Shown: in pieces, positions 9,061-19,174 of the stretch | Numbering within the stretch: position 1 is the first letter of the stretch | How the letters are laid out: each line of letters opens with the position of its first letter | Assembly (NCBI GenBank): GCA_014801075.1 | Contig: JAAVEW010000031.1 | Coordinates: 62,001 to 126,000 of the forward strand | Origin: Barnesiella sp. | Lineage (GTDB): Bacteria > Bacteroidota > Bacteroidia > Bacteroidales > Muribaculaceae | DNA: 64,000 bases | Direction: 5' to 3' | Notes under the pieces: model-generated | Told to the model about the DNA's origin: nothing | Database searches by the model: none | Seen by the model: only the letters and a program-made list of their open reading frames with translations | Position numbers and translations under genes: made by a program

Positions 9061-11088
9061 ATGCAAAAAGGAACTATTGGGGTAACTACCGAGAATATTT
9101 TCCCCGTTATCAAAAAATTTCTCTACAGTGACCACGAAATTTTTCTTCGCGAACTTGTATCAAATGCCGTTGACGCGACCCAGAAGCTGAAAACACTTTC
9201 GTCGTTCGGCGAATACAAAGGTGAGCTCGGCGACATGAACGTGCGCGTCACCATCGACAAGGAGGCCGGCACACTGACTGTCTCCGACCACGGTATCGGC
9301 ATGACAGCCGAGGATATCGAGAAGTACATCAACCAGATTGCGTTCTCAGGCGCCGAAGAGTTCCTCAAAAAATATAAAGATACCGCCAACGCCATTATCG
9401 GCCACTTCGGTCTCGGTTTCTACTCGGCGTTCATGGTAGCCAAGAAGGTTGTAATCCGTTCACTCTCCTACAAGGAAGGCTCGAAAGCCGTGCAGTGGGA
9501 ATGCGACGGTTCGCCCGAGTTCACGATGGAGGAAATCGAGAAGGACCACCGCGGTACCGACATCATCCTCTACATCGACGATGACAACAAGAACTATCTC
9601 GAGCAGTCGGAAATCGACGGCCTGCTCAAAAAATACTGCCGCTTCCTCCCCGTACCCGTTATCTCAGGTAAAGAACAGGAGTGGAAGGATGGCAAATATG
9701 TCGACACTGACCGCGACCGCGTAATCAACTCGATGGAACCGCTCTGGCTCAAAAAACCGGCCGACCTCACCGACGAGGATTACCTGAAGTTCTACCACGA
9801 GCTCTACCCCGGTCAGGACGACCCGTTGTTCTGGATTCACCTCAACGTCGACTACCCCTTCACGCTGACCGGTATCCTCTTCTTCCCGAAAATCAAGAAC
9901 AACATCGAGGTCACCAAGAACCGCATCCAGCTCTACTGCAACCAGGTGTATGTGACCGATTCGGTGGAAGGCGTCGTGCCCGAATTCATGATGCTGCTTC
10001 AGGGTGTCATCGACTCGCCCGACATTCCTCTCAACGTGTCACGTTCTTACCTGCAGAGCGACTCTGCCGTTAAGAAAATCTCAGGCTACATCACCAAGAA
10101 GGTGGCATCGCGTCTGGAGGATATATTCAAGAACGACCGCGCCGATTTCGAGGCCAAGTGGGACGATATAAAGGTATTCATCGAATACGGCATGCTGACC
10201 GACCAGAAATTCTGCGACGCGGCAATGAAATTCGTGCTCCTCAAAGATGTCGACGACAAGTATTACACTCTCGACGAGTACCGCACTCTCATAGAGCCTG
10301 CCCAGACCGACAAGGACGGCACCGTAATCTACCTCTACACCACCGACAAAGCGGCGCAGTACAACTACATCCGCTCGGCTCAGGACAAAGGTTACTCCGT
10401 GCTGCTCATGGACGGCCAGCTCGACAGCCACTTCATCGGTCTGCTCGAACAGAAAATCGAGAAGAGCCACTTCGTGCGTGTCGACGGCGACATCATCGAC
10501 AACATCATCCGCAAGGAGGATAAGAAGGAGGCTGACCTCACCCCGTTGCAGCGCAACATACTGTCAACCCTCTTCCAGTCGCAGATACCCGCAGTCGACG
10601 GTGCCAACTTCATCGTGTCGTTCGAATCGCTCAACTATCAGGACAGCCCTGTGATTATCACCCAGAACGAATACATGCGACGCATGAAGGAGATGGCGGC
10701 AATGCAGCCCGGCATGAACTTCTACGGCGAACTGCCCGACAGCTACAACCTCATCGTCAACATTGAGCAGCCGCTCGTGAAACGCGTGAAGGATGCTGCC
10801 GACGAAGCTCTCGAAGCCAAAGTGCTCCCGATGCAGACTGAAATCGACACCAAGAATGCCGAAATCACCAAGCTGCGCGAAAGCAAGGAGGAAGCCGACA
10901 AACAGAAATCGCTCGAACTCGAAAAAGAGGTCGGCGCAATACGCGAGAACATGACAAAACAGATAAGCGAATACGCTGCCACTCAGCCGCTCGTAAAACA
11001 GCTTATCGACCTTGCCCTCCTCGGCAACGGTCTGCTCAAAGGCTCTCAGCTCAGCGACTTCATCCGCCGCTCGGTAGAACTTCTCTAA
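9061..11088 (+). CDS. htpG: Molecular chaperone HtpG (Hsp90 family)
   Basis: The product is 675 residues, slightly longer than E. coli HtpG. The N-terminal GHKL ATPase motifs are all present: FLRELVSNAVDATQKL (about 30-45), SDHGIGMT (about 77-84) and GHFGLGFYSAFMV (about 115-127). The middle domain carries the conserved arginine loop (LNVSRSYLQSD, about 327-337), which contacts the gamma phosphate. The C-terminal dimerisation domain ends QLSDFIRRSVELL and lacks the eukaryotic MEEVD tail. The protein is a cytosolic ATP-dependent chaperone for late folding of client proteins. It follows clpC but has its own leader and is insulated by a terminator on each side. Confidence 0.96.
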   Translation: MQKGTIGVTTENIFPVIKKFLYSDHEIFLRELVSNAVDATQKLKTLSSFGEYKGELGDMNVRVTIDKEAGTLTVSDHGIGMTAEDIEKYINQIAFSGAEEFLKKYKDTANAIIGHFGLGFYSAFMVAKKVVIRSLSYKEGSKAVQWECDGSPEFTMEEIEKDHRGTDIILYIDDDNKNYLEQSEIDGLLKKYCRFLPVPVISGKEQEWKDGKYVDTDRDRVINSMEPLWLKKPADLTDEDYLKFYHELYPGQDDPLFWIHLNVDYPFTLTGILFFPKIKNNIEVTKNRIQLYCNQVYVTDSVEGVVPEFMMLLQGVIDSPDIPLNVSRSYLQSDSAVKKISGYITKKVASRLEDIFKNDRADFEAKWDDIKVFIEYGMLTDQKFCDAAMKFVLLKDVDDKYYTLDEYRTLIEPAQTDKDGTVIYLYTTDKAAQYNYIRSAQDKGYSVLLMDGQLDSHFIGLLEQKIEKSHFVRVDGDIIDNIIRKEDKKEADLTPLQRNILSTLFQSQIPAVDGANFIVSFESLNYQDSPVIITQNEYMRRMKEMAAMQPGMNFYGELPDSYNLIVNIEQPLVKRVKDAADEALEAKVLPMQTEIDTKNAEITKLRESKEEADKQKSLELEKEVGAIRENMTKQISEYAATQPLVKQLIDLALLGNGLLKGSQLSDFIRRSVELL

Positions 11089-11130
11089 CAGAAGAGTTCC
11101 CATAATCCCAATCATCAACATAGTTGAAGC

Positions 11131-11162
11131 AGAGGGTGCACCGCAATCGCGATGCACCCTCT
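11131..11162. terminator. Strong hairpin between convergent htpG and barrel gene
   Basis: AGAGGGTGCA pairs perfectly with TGCACCCTCT around a 12-base loop, followed by TGCTTTAT on the plus strand. It sits between two convergent genes and probably terminates htpG and perhaps both. Confidence 0.75.
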
Positions 11163-11197
11163 TGCTTTATATTGGTGTCAGTAGGTCTTTACGGTTG

Positions 11198-12562
11198 TCA
11201 GAAGGCTTCGCCGATGGCGAAGAGGATGCCGGAGGTGTGGCGGCCGAAGCCGTAGTCGATACGGGCGTTGACGTTGTGTTTGAATTCGAAGCGCAGACCT
11301 ATGCCGTAGTTGGGAAGCCATTCCGGCTTGATGTCCTCGCGGCGGAACTCGCGCAAGGCGGCAAACAGTGTAGCGCCACCTACCCACACCGTCGCGCCGA
11401 TACGACGGTAGATATTCTGCCGGTACTCAATCTGCGACGCTATCTGACAGTTGTCTATATACGAGCCCATGTAGTAGCCGCGCATGCGTATGCCGTCCGA
11501 CGCTATCATCTCGCGCATGGTCCACGGCGAGTTGGAGGTGTTGAAACTGGCGTAAAGGTCATAGGCCAGCACCCCCTTTTCCCATAGACGGAAATAGGTG
11601 TTGGCAATAAAAGTGTGATTGAAAAATGACGCGGGCGCTGACCCTAACACCTTCCAGAAGAACATGGGGCGATAGGCCAAGTGGATGCCGCGCGTGGGGG
11701 TCAACAGATTGTCGCGCGTGTCAAATTCAAACGATGCTCCAAGCCCCGTCACGTAATACTGTCGCCGCTCGCCGAGAAGGTAAGCGGGATTGAGAACATC
11801 GCGCGCATCGGTATAGTCGGCACGCAGGCATGCACCGACGTAGAAGTTACGGTTTATCTTATAGATATAATCAGCACGCAGGTCAATCTGCCGGCGGTCA
11901 TAGCGCGACTTGGCATTGTTGGCAGTCTGCTCGGAGTTGATACCCCAGAAGTCGAGACGCTTGCGGTAGAGTTCCAGTTTGTAGCTGAGTCGGGAGCGGT
12001 GGTCGTTGAAAAGATTGTTACCCTTGAAGGTGAGCACATAGAAGCCGTTGAGCGACGCATTAATCGACATGAACACATCGGATGGTTGCATCACGGAGTC
12101 GCGACGGTCCACACGATAAAGGGCAGTAAGCGCACCGCCGACACCGAATCCTGCCTCGCGGGTGTAGGACGGAGTGACGGCGAAACTCATATCGATGCGC
12201 TTCTCGTGGGTGCGGTCCACGTTGCCGCGGATGAGTGTCGACAGGTAGCGGCGCGCCCACTCCGGCGCCCATCTTACAAGCCCGATGGAGTCGGCATAGT
12301 TGGTCTCGGCCGATATGAAATCGACCGGACGGTGACTGCTCGCCTTCTCATTGATGTCGGAGGGTGCAAGGGGCGGAGTTTTAAAGTAAGGATTGGTAAT
12401 GAGCGTACCCGCATCCTCCACCCTCGTGTCGTCATTCACGACCACGGGGGTATCTGATGCGGGTACGTCCGGGTTTTGCGCCGTGCAATCGGTATCAACA
12501 CATCCGCAAAACTGTATAAACGGGATGAGAACTGACAATATGACTCTACGAGCCTTATTCAT
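11198..12562 (-). CDS. BamA/TamA-type outer-membrane beta-barrel protein
   Basis: The product is 454 residues, with a hydrophobic N-terminal export signal (RRVILSVLIPFIQFCGC). Most of the rest is alternating amphipathic beta strands. Motifs of the surface-antigen (Omp85 C-terminal) domain are visible: FEFDTRDNLLTPTRGIHLAY near residue 280 and a final strand ending in Phe (SGILFAIGEAF), which is the outer-membrane assembly signal. No POTRA domains fit in the short N-terminal part, so it resembles the single-barrel members common in Bacteroidetes rather than BamA itself. The function is unknown; secretion or lipid transfer at the outer membrane is plausible. It is followed closely upstream by ftsH on the same strand (13-base gap). 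Confidence 0.8.
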   Translation of the reverse strand: MNKARRVILSVLIPFIQFCGCVDTDCTAQNPDVPASDTPVVVNDDTRVEDAGTLITNPYFKTPPLAPSDINEKASSHRPVDFISAETNYADSIGLVRWAPEWARRYLSTLIRGNVDRTHEKRIDMSFAVTPSYTREAGFGVGGALTALYRVDRRDSVMQPSDVFMSINASLNGFYVLTFKGNNLFNDHRSRLSYKLELYRKRLDFWGINSEQTANNAKSRYDRRQIDLRADYIYKINRNFYVGACLRADYTDARDVLNPAYLLGERRQYYVTGLGASFEFDTRDNLLTPTRGIHLAYRPMFFWKVLGSAPASFFNHTFIANTYFRLWEKGVLAYDLYASFNTSNSPWTMREMIASDGIRMRGYYMGSYIDNCQIASQIEYRQNIYRRIGATVWVGGATLFAALREFRREDIKPEWLPNYGIGLRFEFKHNVNARIDYGFGRHTSGILFAIGEAF

Positions 12563-12575
12563 GGTTAGCGCCCGA

Positions 12576-14687
12576 TTATTCTTTTATCTCGGTAGCCTCT
12601 ACGTCCTCAATGTTGCTGTCTGACGAGCCGTCGGAGTTCTTGGCATCGGTGACAGCGGCGTCAGCGCCATTGTCAGCCTTGCTGGCATCGGCAGTTTTGT
12701 CGGCGTCGCCGGCCTCCTTGTTGTCGGCGGCAGCCTGCTCTGACGAAGTCGGCATCTGCGCGGCGAGAATCTCGTCGGTACGTGATGTCCAGGGACGTTT
12801 GCCGAAGATATGTTCCACATCCTCGGTGAAGATTACCTCGCGCTTGATAAGCACTTCGGCAAGTTCGTTGTGACCCTTGGCATGCTCCATAAGTATCTTC
12901 TTGGCACGCTCATACTGCTCGCTTACGATGCGTGACACCTCTTCGTCAATGACGCGCGCACGCTCACCCGAATAGGGTTTCGAGAATCCGTAATCCTGAC
13001 CGGTCGAGTCGTAGTAGCAGAGGTTGGGGAGACGGTCGCTCATACCGTAGTACACCACCATTGCGTAGGCCTGCTTGGTGACGCGCTCAAGGTCGTTGAC
13101 AGCTCCGGTTGATATGCGTCCGAGGAAAAGCTCTTCGGCAGCACGGCCGCCGAGAGTGGCACACATCTCGTCGAGGATGGCCTGTGCGGGGGTAATCTGT
13201 CGCTCCTCCGGTAGATACCATGCCGCGCCGAGCGCTTTGCCGCGGGGCACGATGGTTACTTTCACGAGCGGGTTGGCATACTGCAGATGCCATGATATGG
13301 TGGCGTGGCCGGCTTCATGCACGGCGATGGAGCGTTTCTCCTCGTCGGTAGTGATTTTGGAGCGCTTCTCCAGGCCGCCGATTATGCGGTCAACGGCGTC
13401 GATGAAGTCCTGTTTTTCAACTGCTTTCTTATTGTGACGGGCGGCGATAAGGGCAGCCTCATTACATACGTTGGCAATATCGGCACCTGAGAATCCCGGT
13501 GTCTGACGCGCAAGAAGTTCAATATCAACCGAGTCGTCGATTTTGATTTTCTTGAGGTGTACCTTGAAGATGGCGACACGGTCGTTGAGGTCGGGCAGGT
13601 CGACGTAAATCTGACGGTCGAAACGTCCGGCACGCATGAGCGCCTTATCGAGAATATCGGCACGGTTGGTAGCGGCAAGGATTATGACGCCACTGTTTGA
13701 ACCGAAGCCGTCCATTTCGGTAAGCAACTGGTTGAGAGTATTTTCACGCTCGTCGTTGGCACCCATGTTCGGGTTCTTGCCACGGGCGCGGCCCACGGCG
13801 TCAATCTCGTCGATGAAGATGATACAGGGAGCTTTCTCCTTGGCCTGGCGGAAGAGGTCGCGCACTCGCGATGCACCGACACCCACGAACATTTCCACGA
13901 AGTCGGAACCCGACATTGAGAAGAAAGGCACGTTGGCCTCGCCTGCTACTGCCTTGGCAAGAAGCGTTTTACCGGTTCCGGGAGGGCCTACGAGGAGTGC
14001 GCCCTTCGGAATTTTACCGCCGAGGTCAGTGTAACGCTGCGGATTTCTGAGAAATTCCACGATTTCCTCAATCTCGGTCTTAGCCTCCGAAAGTCCGGCC
14101 ACATCCTTGAATGTCACCTTGTTGGGGCCATCCTTATCGAAAATCTGAGCCTTCGATTTACCTACCGAGAACACACCTCCGCTACCGCCGTCGCGTCCCG
14201 ACATGCGGCGCATGATGAGTACCCAGAAAACTATAAGAAGGATAATCGGGCCGAACGACCAGATGTATGTACCGACATTGGTGCCCTCTTCATACTGCTC
14301 GGTGGCATTGAAGCGGCCTGTGGCTTTCCATTCCTTGAGCTCGCGCTGGAACTCGCCGACATCGCCGATTTTGGCCCACACGCGGGGGTCGAGATTTCTA
14401 CCTTTCTCAAACTGGCTGGGAGGGAAAATCGTGGATGCCATCGAGTCGGAAAGATAGGCCGTGGCACGACCGTTCTTTCTGTCGATGACAAGTTTCTCTA
14501 TGGCACCGGGATGGCGGCTGGCGCTATCTTCCGGAGCAATTATATTTTCAAACTCGGTGTAAGGAACCTCCTTCTCTATAGAGTTGTCGTCAAAATAAAA
14601 TATACCGGCAAGGAAAAGGAGTATGATGGCATACATCCAGAACAAGCTGAATTTTATCTGTTTCTTTTTGGGGTTGAGTCCGGCCAT
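12576..14687 (-). CDS. ftsH: ATP-dependent zinc metalloprotease FtsH
   Basis: The product is 703 residues. It starts with two membrane helices (residues about 14-30 and 125-142) flanking a periplasmic domain. The AAA domain has Walker A GPPGTGKT near residue 232 and the pore motif FVGVGAS. The zinc protease motif HEAGH lies near residue 457. The C-terminal 65 residues are a low-complexity Ala/Asp/Ser tail ([20 protein letters not shown] and onward) longer than in E. coli FtsH. It degrades misfolded or short-lived membrane and cytosolic proteins. It lies directly downstream of rsfS (64-base gap), the usual pairing in Bacteroidales, and is probably co-transcribed with it. Confidence 0.96.
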   Translation of the reverse strand: MAGLNPKKKQIKFSLFWMYAIILLFLAGIFYFDDNSIEKEVPYTEFENIIAPEDSASRHPGAIEKLVIDRKNGRATAYLSDSMASTIFPPSQFEKGRNLDPRVWAKIGDVGEFQRELKEWKATGRFNATEQYEEGTNVGTYIWSFGPIILLIVFWVLIMRRMSGRDGGSGGVFSVGKSKAQIFDKDGPNKVTFKDVAGLSEAKTEIEEIVEFLRNPQRYTDLGGKIPKGALLVGPPGTGKTLLAKAVAGEANVPFFSMSGSDFVEMFVGVGASRVRDLFRQAKEKAPCIIFIDEIDAVGRARGKNPNMGANDERENTLNQLLTEMDGFGSNSGVIILAATNRADILDKALMRAGRFDRQIYVDLPDLNDRVAIFKVHLKKIKIDDSVDIELLARQTPGFSGADIANVCNEAALIAARHNKKAVEKQDFIDAVDRIIGGLEKRSKITTDEEKRSIAVHEAGHATISWHLQYANPLVKVTIVPRGKALGAAWYLPEERQITPAQAILDEMCATLGGRAAEELFLGRISTGAVNDLERVTKQAYAMVVYYGMSDRLPNLCYYDSTGQDYGFSKPYSGERARVIDEEVSRIVSEQYERAKKILMEHAKGHNELAEVLIKREVIFTEDVEHIFGKRPWTSRTDEILAAQMPTSSEQAAADNKEAGDADKTADASKADNGADAAVTDAKNSDGSSDSNIEDVEATEIKE

Positions 14688-14751
14688 AATTCAGTAAATT
14701 TTGCTGGGGGATATTAGGGGTTTCAGGTTCGTTTCATTGGTGAAGCAACTG

Positions 14752-15108
14752 TCAGTCGAGGTCGGGAATCTCGGTGAGCACGGCGTCGCTCCAGAGGTCC
14801 TCGAGATTGTAGCGCTGACGGGTTTCGGGACGGAACACATGCACGAGTATGTCGCCGTAGTCCACGACAATCCACTCGGAGTTGGCATATCCGTCATAGT
14901 TATAGGGCTTTACGCGGATTTTTTCAAGAAGCGACTCGCGCACATTGTCGGCAATCGCACCCACCTGCATCGATGACGAACCTTCGCAGATGATGAATTT
15001 TGAAGCGGCTGCGCCCTCGATGTTGCTCATGTCCACAACAGTGATTGCGCGACCTTTTCTATCCTGTATTCCCTCGATGATGAGTTTCTCTATGTTATTC
15101 TCGTTCAT
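14752..15108 (-). CDS. rsfS: Ribosomal silencing factor RsfS
   Basis: The product is 118 residues. It matches the RsfS/Iojap family across its length: DRKGRAITVVDMS, the ICEGSSSMQVGAIADNV segment and the family core WIVVDYGDILVHVF. RsfS binds ribosomal protein uL14 and blocks subunit joining when nutrients are short. It is the first gene of a likely rsfS-ftsH operon. A small TGCCGT/ACGGCA hairpin lies about 40 bases upstream of the start. Confidence 0.93.
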   Translation of the reverse strand: MNENNIEKLIIEGIQDRKGRAITVVDMSNIEGAAASKFIICEGSSSMQVGAIADNVRESLLEKIRVKPYNYDGYANSEWIVVDYGDILVHVFRPETRQRYNLEDLWSDAVLTEIPDLD

Positions 15109-15182
15109 TAGTCAGTTAAATTAGTGAAGTTAGTGATGAAAACAAACTGCCGTCGCTTCACGGCATATCAGTTTATGATATA

Positions 15183-15190
15183 CAAAGTTA
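15183..15190 (-). promoter_or_regulatory. Probable -7 promoter element of rsfS-ftsH
   Basis: On the minus strand this is TAACTTTG, a full match to TAnnTTTG, 75 bases upstream of the rsfS ATG. Confidence 0.55.
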
Positions 15191-15354
15191 CAAAATTTTT
15201 ACGTCACTGCGCGCGTATAGCGGCAAAACTTTTATGAATAAACGGATAAATCATCCCGCCGGGATATTATTTCCATCTTTTCAGCCTTATGATAAACAAT
15301 ATAACAGGGAAAAAAGATTATTGCAAAACGGGGGAAAAGTATATTGCCCGGCGA

Positions 15355-16599
15355 CTATTCGTAACGGAGAATTGCGGCGGGTTTCAGTCGCGATATAATC
15401 ATTGACGGAAGCACCATTATGGCGGTGGCTACAACGATAGCTCCGACATTGAGCGCAACGACCTGTAACAGTGTGATTCTCACAGGGACAAAGGCTATAT
15501 AGTACGACTCCGGATCGAGCGGCAACACTCGGGTGTACTGCTGGATAAATATAAGTGCGAGCGCCAGCAGATTGCCCGTAACGAGTCCTTTGACAAGCAC
15601 TTTCAGGTCGAGCAGAATAAATATGCGGCGTATAGTGGCGTTGGTTGCGCCGAGCATCTTCAGTGTGCCTATCATATTGACGCGTTCGAGGATAAGGATT
15701 ATCAGCGACGCTATCAGTGTGAACGCCGAGATGGCGGTCATCAGCACGAGTATAACCACCACATTGGTATCGAGCAGCGAAAGCCAGTTGAAATAAACGG
15801 CGCCCGACTGCACCACGCTCCCTACTTCGAGATACTGCGCCAGTGTACGCGCGTAGTAAGCGTCACGCAGAGCATCCTGCAACGTTTCCTGCGCCTGCGT
15901 GATATGCTCCGCGGGCAATCCGTTGACAGCCACTGCCTGCACGCAGCCGTCGGGCACTCCGGCAACCTTGCGCAACGTTGCGAGCGGTGCGTAGGCCACT
16001 ACCCTGTCATACTCTCCGAAACCGGAATCATAGATTGCCACAACCTCAAAGTTGCGTATTCTCATCTTCTCCGAAGCAAAGAAGCATGTGTTGATTTTGT
16101 CGCCTACACTCAGTCCGAGTCGCCCGGCCACTTCGGCCGAGATGATTACCGCATTGGGATTCTCCCCGGCATCGGGCACTGCACCCTCTATAATATTTCC
16201 GGCAATAAATCCGGCATTCCCCTGACCGCCGTAAGCACTCAGCACCACGGCCGAGAAGTCATCGTCTGTCTTTAACATGGCGGGCACCTTGATGCTCTCC
16301 TCTACCACAGCGTCGGGAAACACTTCGCTGACAATAGCCATCACCTCGTCGGCATCCTCAACGAATGGCTGCGGGGAGATGACATCAAACGCCTGCGCCT
16401 CAACCGTCAGTTCCGAGTCGAAACCTATGAGCTTGTTGATAATCTCGTGTTTGAATCCCGAGGTTATCGCCATGGTTATGAGCATGATGACGATGGAGAG
16501 CACGACGCCCACCGTCGCTATGCGTATGGAGGTGCGTGTGCGGTTACCGTGGCTGTCGGTGAGCCGCAACCGTCGGGCTATGTAGAGGTCAACGCGCAT
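15355..16599 (-). CDS. FtsX/LolE-type ABC transporter permease
   Basis: The product is 414 residues. It has one N-terminal membrane helix (about residues 26-48), a large periplasmic MacB/LolE-like domain (about 50-265) and three C-terminal helices. The last three are VVILVLMTAISAFTLIASLI, the LVTGNLLALALIFIQ region and a segment near IVVATAIMVLPSMIISRLKP. The ending KPAAILRYE is the typical FtsX-family terminus. Members extract lipoproteins (LolC/E) or act in mechanotransmission with an ATPase. No ATPase gene is adjacent, so its LolD-type partner must be encoded elsewhere. LolE-like is the best family call; the substrate is not shown by the sequence. Confidence 0.82.
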   Translation of the reverse strand: MRVDLYIARRLRLTDSHGNRTRTSIRIATVGVVLSIVIMLITMAITSGFKHEIINKLIGFDSELTVEAQAFDVISPQPFVEDADEVMAIVSEVFPDAVVEESIKVPAMLKTDDDFSAVVLSAYGGQGNAGFIAGNIIEGAVPDAGENPNAVIISAEVAGRLGLSVGDKINTCFFASEKMRIRNFEVVAIYDSGFGEYDRVVAYAPLATLRKVAGVPDGCVQAVAVNGLPAEHITQAQETLQDALRDAYYARTLAQYLEVGSVVQSGAVYFNWLSLLDTNVVVILVLMTAISAFTLIASLIILILERVNMIGTLKMLGATNATIRRIFILLDLKVLVKGLVTGNLLALALIFIQQYTRVLPLDPESYYIAFVPVRITLLQVVALNVGAIVVATAIMVLPSMIISRLKPAAILRYE

Positions 16600-16650
16600 C
16601 TATGCGAATGAAATTCTTTACGTGATATTCGTGTAAGCGGTTATGCAATA

Positions 16651-17850
16651 TCATTCAGTGCGGCCGGGATAAGCCTTCAACGCCTCACGGAGCACTACGA
16701 GCGCGTGGGCCAGGTCCTCCTTGTTGAGCACATAGGCCATGCGCACCTCATTCTTGCCGTGGTCGGGATGGGCGTAGAAACCTGAGGCAGGTGCCATGAA
16801 TACCGTAGCGCCCTCATACTGGAATTCCTTCAGGCACCAGCAGCAGAACTTCTCGGCATCGTCGACGGGCAGGCTTACCACGGTGTAGAACGCACCCATA
16901 GGTATCGGTGAATAGCAGCCGGGGATGCGGTTGAGGCCGTCGATGAGAAACTTACGACGCTCCACATACTCGTTGTAGGTCATCAGCATGTAGTCGCGCG
17001 AAGCATCAATCGAAGCCTCGGCCACAATCTGACCCAGCAAGGGGGGACTGAGGCGGGCCTGACAGAACTTCATCACGTTCTTCTTCAGCTCCTTATGCTT
17101 GGTGATGATAGCACCGATACGTATGCCGCACTCGCTGTAACGTTTTGATACCGAGTCAATCAGCACCACCTGCTCCTCGATGCCTTTGAGATGGAAGGCC
17201 GAGATATAGGGAGCGCCCGTGTAGCAAAATTCGCGGTACACTTCGTCGGAGAAGAGGAAGAGGTCATATTTCTTGACGAGGTCGCGAATCTGGTTCATCT
17301 CCTTCTGTGTGTACAGGTAGCCGGTGGGGTTGTTGGGATTGCAGATAAGGATGCCCTTGGTGCGGGGAGTAATCAGTTCCTCGAACTTCTCCACGGGGGG
17401 CAACGCGAAACCCTCGTCGATGGTGGAGGGCACGGTCACAATCTTTGCTCCCGCCGAGATTGCAAATGCCATATAGTTGGCGTAGGCAGGCTCCGGCACA
17501 ATGATTTCATCGCCGGGGTCGAGGCATGCCATGAAAGCGAACAGCACCGCTTCCGAGCCGCCGGTAGTGACGATAATATCGTCGACATCGACATTGATGT
17601 CAAAACTTTTGTAATACTGCTGCAGTTTCTGACGCAGTGAGAGCAATCCCTCCGAGGGGCTGTATTCGAGCGTGGTACGGTCGATATGCTTGAGCGCTTC
17701 GAGTCCTTCGGCGGGCGACGGCAGGTCGGGCTGACCGATATTAAGGTGATACACTTTAATACCTTTGGCCTTGGCCTCATTGCTCAACGGCACGAGCTTA
17801 CGTATAGGTGACGCGGGCATTGCCTCGCCGCGTTGTGATATCGTGGGCAT
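16651..17850 (-). CDS. Pyridoxal-phosphate aminotransferase, class I/II (aspartate aminotransferase fold)
   Basis: The product is 399 residues. Motifs run in order: the substrate loop YHLNIGQPDLPSP, the PLP-binding TTGGSEAVLFAFMA, NPNNPTGY, SDEVYREF, and the Schiff-base lysine in DSVSKRYSECGIRIG (near residue 237). The catalytic Arg is in NEVRMAY. The active-site motif SKRYSxCGxRIG is typical of the Bacteroidetes subgroup annotated as aspartate or generic aminotransferase. The exact amino donor cannot be read from the sequence. It is a single gene, divergent from the Yip1 protein. Confidence 0.9.
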   Translation of the reverse strand: MPTISQRGEAMPASPIRKLVPLSNEAKAKGIKVYHLNIGQPDLPSPAEGLEALKHIDRTTLEYSPSEGLLSLRQKLQQYYKSFDINVDVDDIIVTTGGSEAVLFAFMACLDPGDEIIVPEPAYANYMAFAISAGAKIVTVPSTIDEGFALPPVEKFEELITPRTKGILICNPNNPTGYLYTQKEMNQIRDLVKKYDLFLFSDEVYREFCYTGAPYISAFHLKGIEEQVVLIDSVSKRYSECGIRIGAIITKHKELKKNVMKFCQARLSPPLLGQIVAEASIDASRDYMLMTYNEYVERRKFLIDGLNRIPGCYSPIPMGAFYTVVSLPVDDAEKFCCWCLKEFQYEGATVFMAPASGFYAHPDHGKNEVRMAYVLNKEDLAHALVVLREALKAYPGRTE

Positions 17851-18039
17851 ATATAGTTGTAATTATTTCTTTTATTATGATGCAGAGGTGTTTCTACAAT
17901 AGTAATAAACGTCTCCCTCATCCAATTGTTCCGCAATGCCACACCGGCATTTCGGCAATATTATGCAAAAATAATCATTTTTGCCTTACCTACCATCACT
18001 TGCAGGCGATTTTTATTTCAAAAATCATCTCCAAATTAT

Positions 18040-18047
18040 TATCTTTG
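18040..18047 (+). promoter_or_regulatory. Probable -7 promoter element of the Yip1 gene
   Basis: TATCTTTG fits TAnnTTTG and lies 18 bases before the ATG at 18066, which would give a very short leader. This supports the short start rather than the in-frame upstream start at 17808. Confidence 0.5.
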
Positions 18048-18065
18048 CGTATAAATTTTAACGTC

Positions 18066-18617
18066 ATGCTGAATTTTCTTAAAAATATACTGCAACTCAT
18101 CGTCAATCCGTCGCGCGGATGGGAGGATGTGTCGCATGATGCGGCGGAACCGGCGGCCCTCTGCCGCGACGGCCTTTACCCCCTGCTGGGAGTGACGGCG
18201 CTCTCATGTGTCGGTGGATTCTGGAAACTCGATTCCGACCCCACGCTGATTTCCGTCATTCAGAACGCCATCATCACGTTTGCCGCCTACTTCGCCACCA
18301 TGTTCCTGGCCAACTTCGTCATGAGCATGACCATGGACAAGATTTCCGACAAAGCATCCTCCCAGCGCAAGAACGCTACCGTTGTCATCTACTCCGTGGC
18401 GCTGCTCGCTCTCATCAATATCATCATCAACGTGATTCCTATTGACCTTGCCGTGCTCCGTTTCCTCCCCATCTACGTAGGCTTCATCCTCTACAAGAGC
18501 CAGCGCTACGAGTCGGTGCCCCCCGAAAAGACAGGTCACTACATGTTCCTGACCATTTTCACCATCATTGTTCCACCCTACCTGATGATGTTTGTTTTTG
18601 ACATCGTCAAACCATAA
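18066..18617 (+). CDS. Yip1-domain integral membrane protein
   Basis: The product is 183 residues from the ATG at 18066 (MLNFLKNILQLIVNPSRGWE). An upstream in-frame extension to 17808 overlaps the promoter of the aminotransferase and is unlikely. The start NPSRGWEDV is the typical opening of bacterial Yip1 proteins. About five hydrophobic segments follow, including ISVIQNAIITFAAYFATMFL, VVIYSVALLALINIIINVIP and the last YMFLTIFTIIVPPYLMMFVF. The function of bacterial Yip1 proteins is unknown. It lies upstream of smpB with a 62-base gap and may share its transcript. Confidence 0.8.
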   Translation: MLNFLKNILQLIVNPSRGWEDVSHDAAEPAALCRDGLYPLLGVTALSCVGGFWKLDSDPTLISVIQNAIITFAAYFATMFLANFVMSMTMDKISDKASSQRKNATVVIYSVALLALINIIINVIPIDLAVLRFLPIYVGFILYKSQRYESVPPEKTGHYMFLTIFTIIVPPYLMMFVFDIVKP

Positions 18618-18652
18618 CATGCCGTTGCGACGTTATATATCAGCGTCAGCTG

Positions 18653-18666
18653 CATGACGTCACTAA
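18653..18666 (+). repeat. CATGACGTCACTAA motif upstream of smpB
   Basis: This 14-base motif contains the palindrome TGACGTCA. It ends 13 bases before the smpB ATG. Two identical copies occur at 25600 and 25630 before the murU-like gene. Confidence 0.6.
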
Positions 18667-18679
18667 ATAATTTGTCACT

Positions 18680-19138
18680 ATGAAACTTGCCAAAGATATA
18701 AATATCAAGAACAAACGTGCCACCTACGACTATGCCATCGGCGATACCTTCACCGCCGGCATCGTGCTCACCGGCACCGAAATAAAATCCATAAGACTCG
18801 GAAAAGCGTCGTTGGTCGATACTTTCTGCTACGTAGAGCGCGGCGAAGTGTGGATTAAAAACATGTATATCTCCGAATATTTCTACGGCACTTACAACAA
18901 CCACAACGCCCGCCGCGACCGCAAACTCCTGCTCAGCCGCAAGGAGATAGCCAAGATTGAAAAGTCGGGCAAGGAGACCGGTTTCTCCATCATCCCCCTG
19001 CGCCTCTTCATCAACGAGCGCGGTCTCGCCAAAGTAGTGATAGGCATAGCCCGCGGTAAGAAAGAGTACGACAAACGCCAGTCAATCAAGGAGCGCGAGG
19101 ACAAGCGCTCTATGGCCCGCATGTTTGAACGCGGATAA
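18680..19138 (+). CDS. smpB: SsrA-binding protein SmpB
   Basis: The product is 152 residues. Conserved SmpB segments are present: [34 protein letters not shown], the NPRR-equivalent [16 protein letters not shown], and a basic C-terminal tail ([20 protein letters not shown]) that enters the empty mRNA channel. It delivers tmRNA to stalled ribosomes for trans-translation. The tmRNA gene is not in this window. The last codons (MFERG plus stop) overlap a tandem duplication. Confidence 0.95.
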   Translation: MKLAKDINIKNKRATYDYAIGDTFTAGIVLTGTEIKSIRLGKASLVDTFCYVERGEVWIKNMYISEYFYGTYNNHNARRDRKLLLSRKEIAKIEKSGKETGFSIIPLRLFINERGLAKVVIGIARGKKEYDKRQSIKEREDKRSMARMFERG

Positions 19139-19160
19139 TAATGTTTGAGCGCGGATAACA
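19121..19160 (+). repeat. 20-bp tandem duplication of the smpB 3' end
   Basis: ATGTTTGAACGCGGATAATA (19121-19140, the end of smpB) is followed at once by ATGTTTGAGCGCGGATAACA (19141-19160), 18 of 20 bases identical. The second copy lies outside the gene and would encode MFERG and a stop. Confidence 0.8.
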
Positions 19161-19174
19161 TCCGGCTAATTATA

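Noticed and set aside
17808..18065. N-terminal extension of the Yip1 protein
   Set aside because: It crosses the aminotransferase promoter region and a TAnnTTTG element. The family starts at the ATG at 18066.
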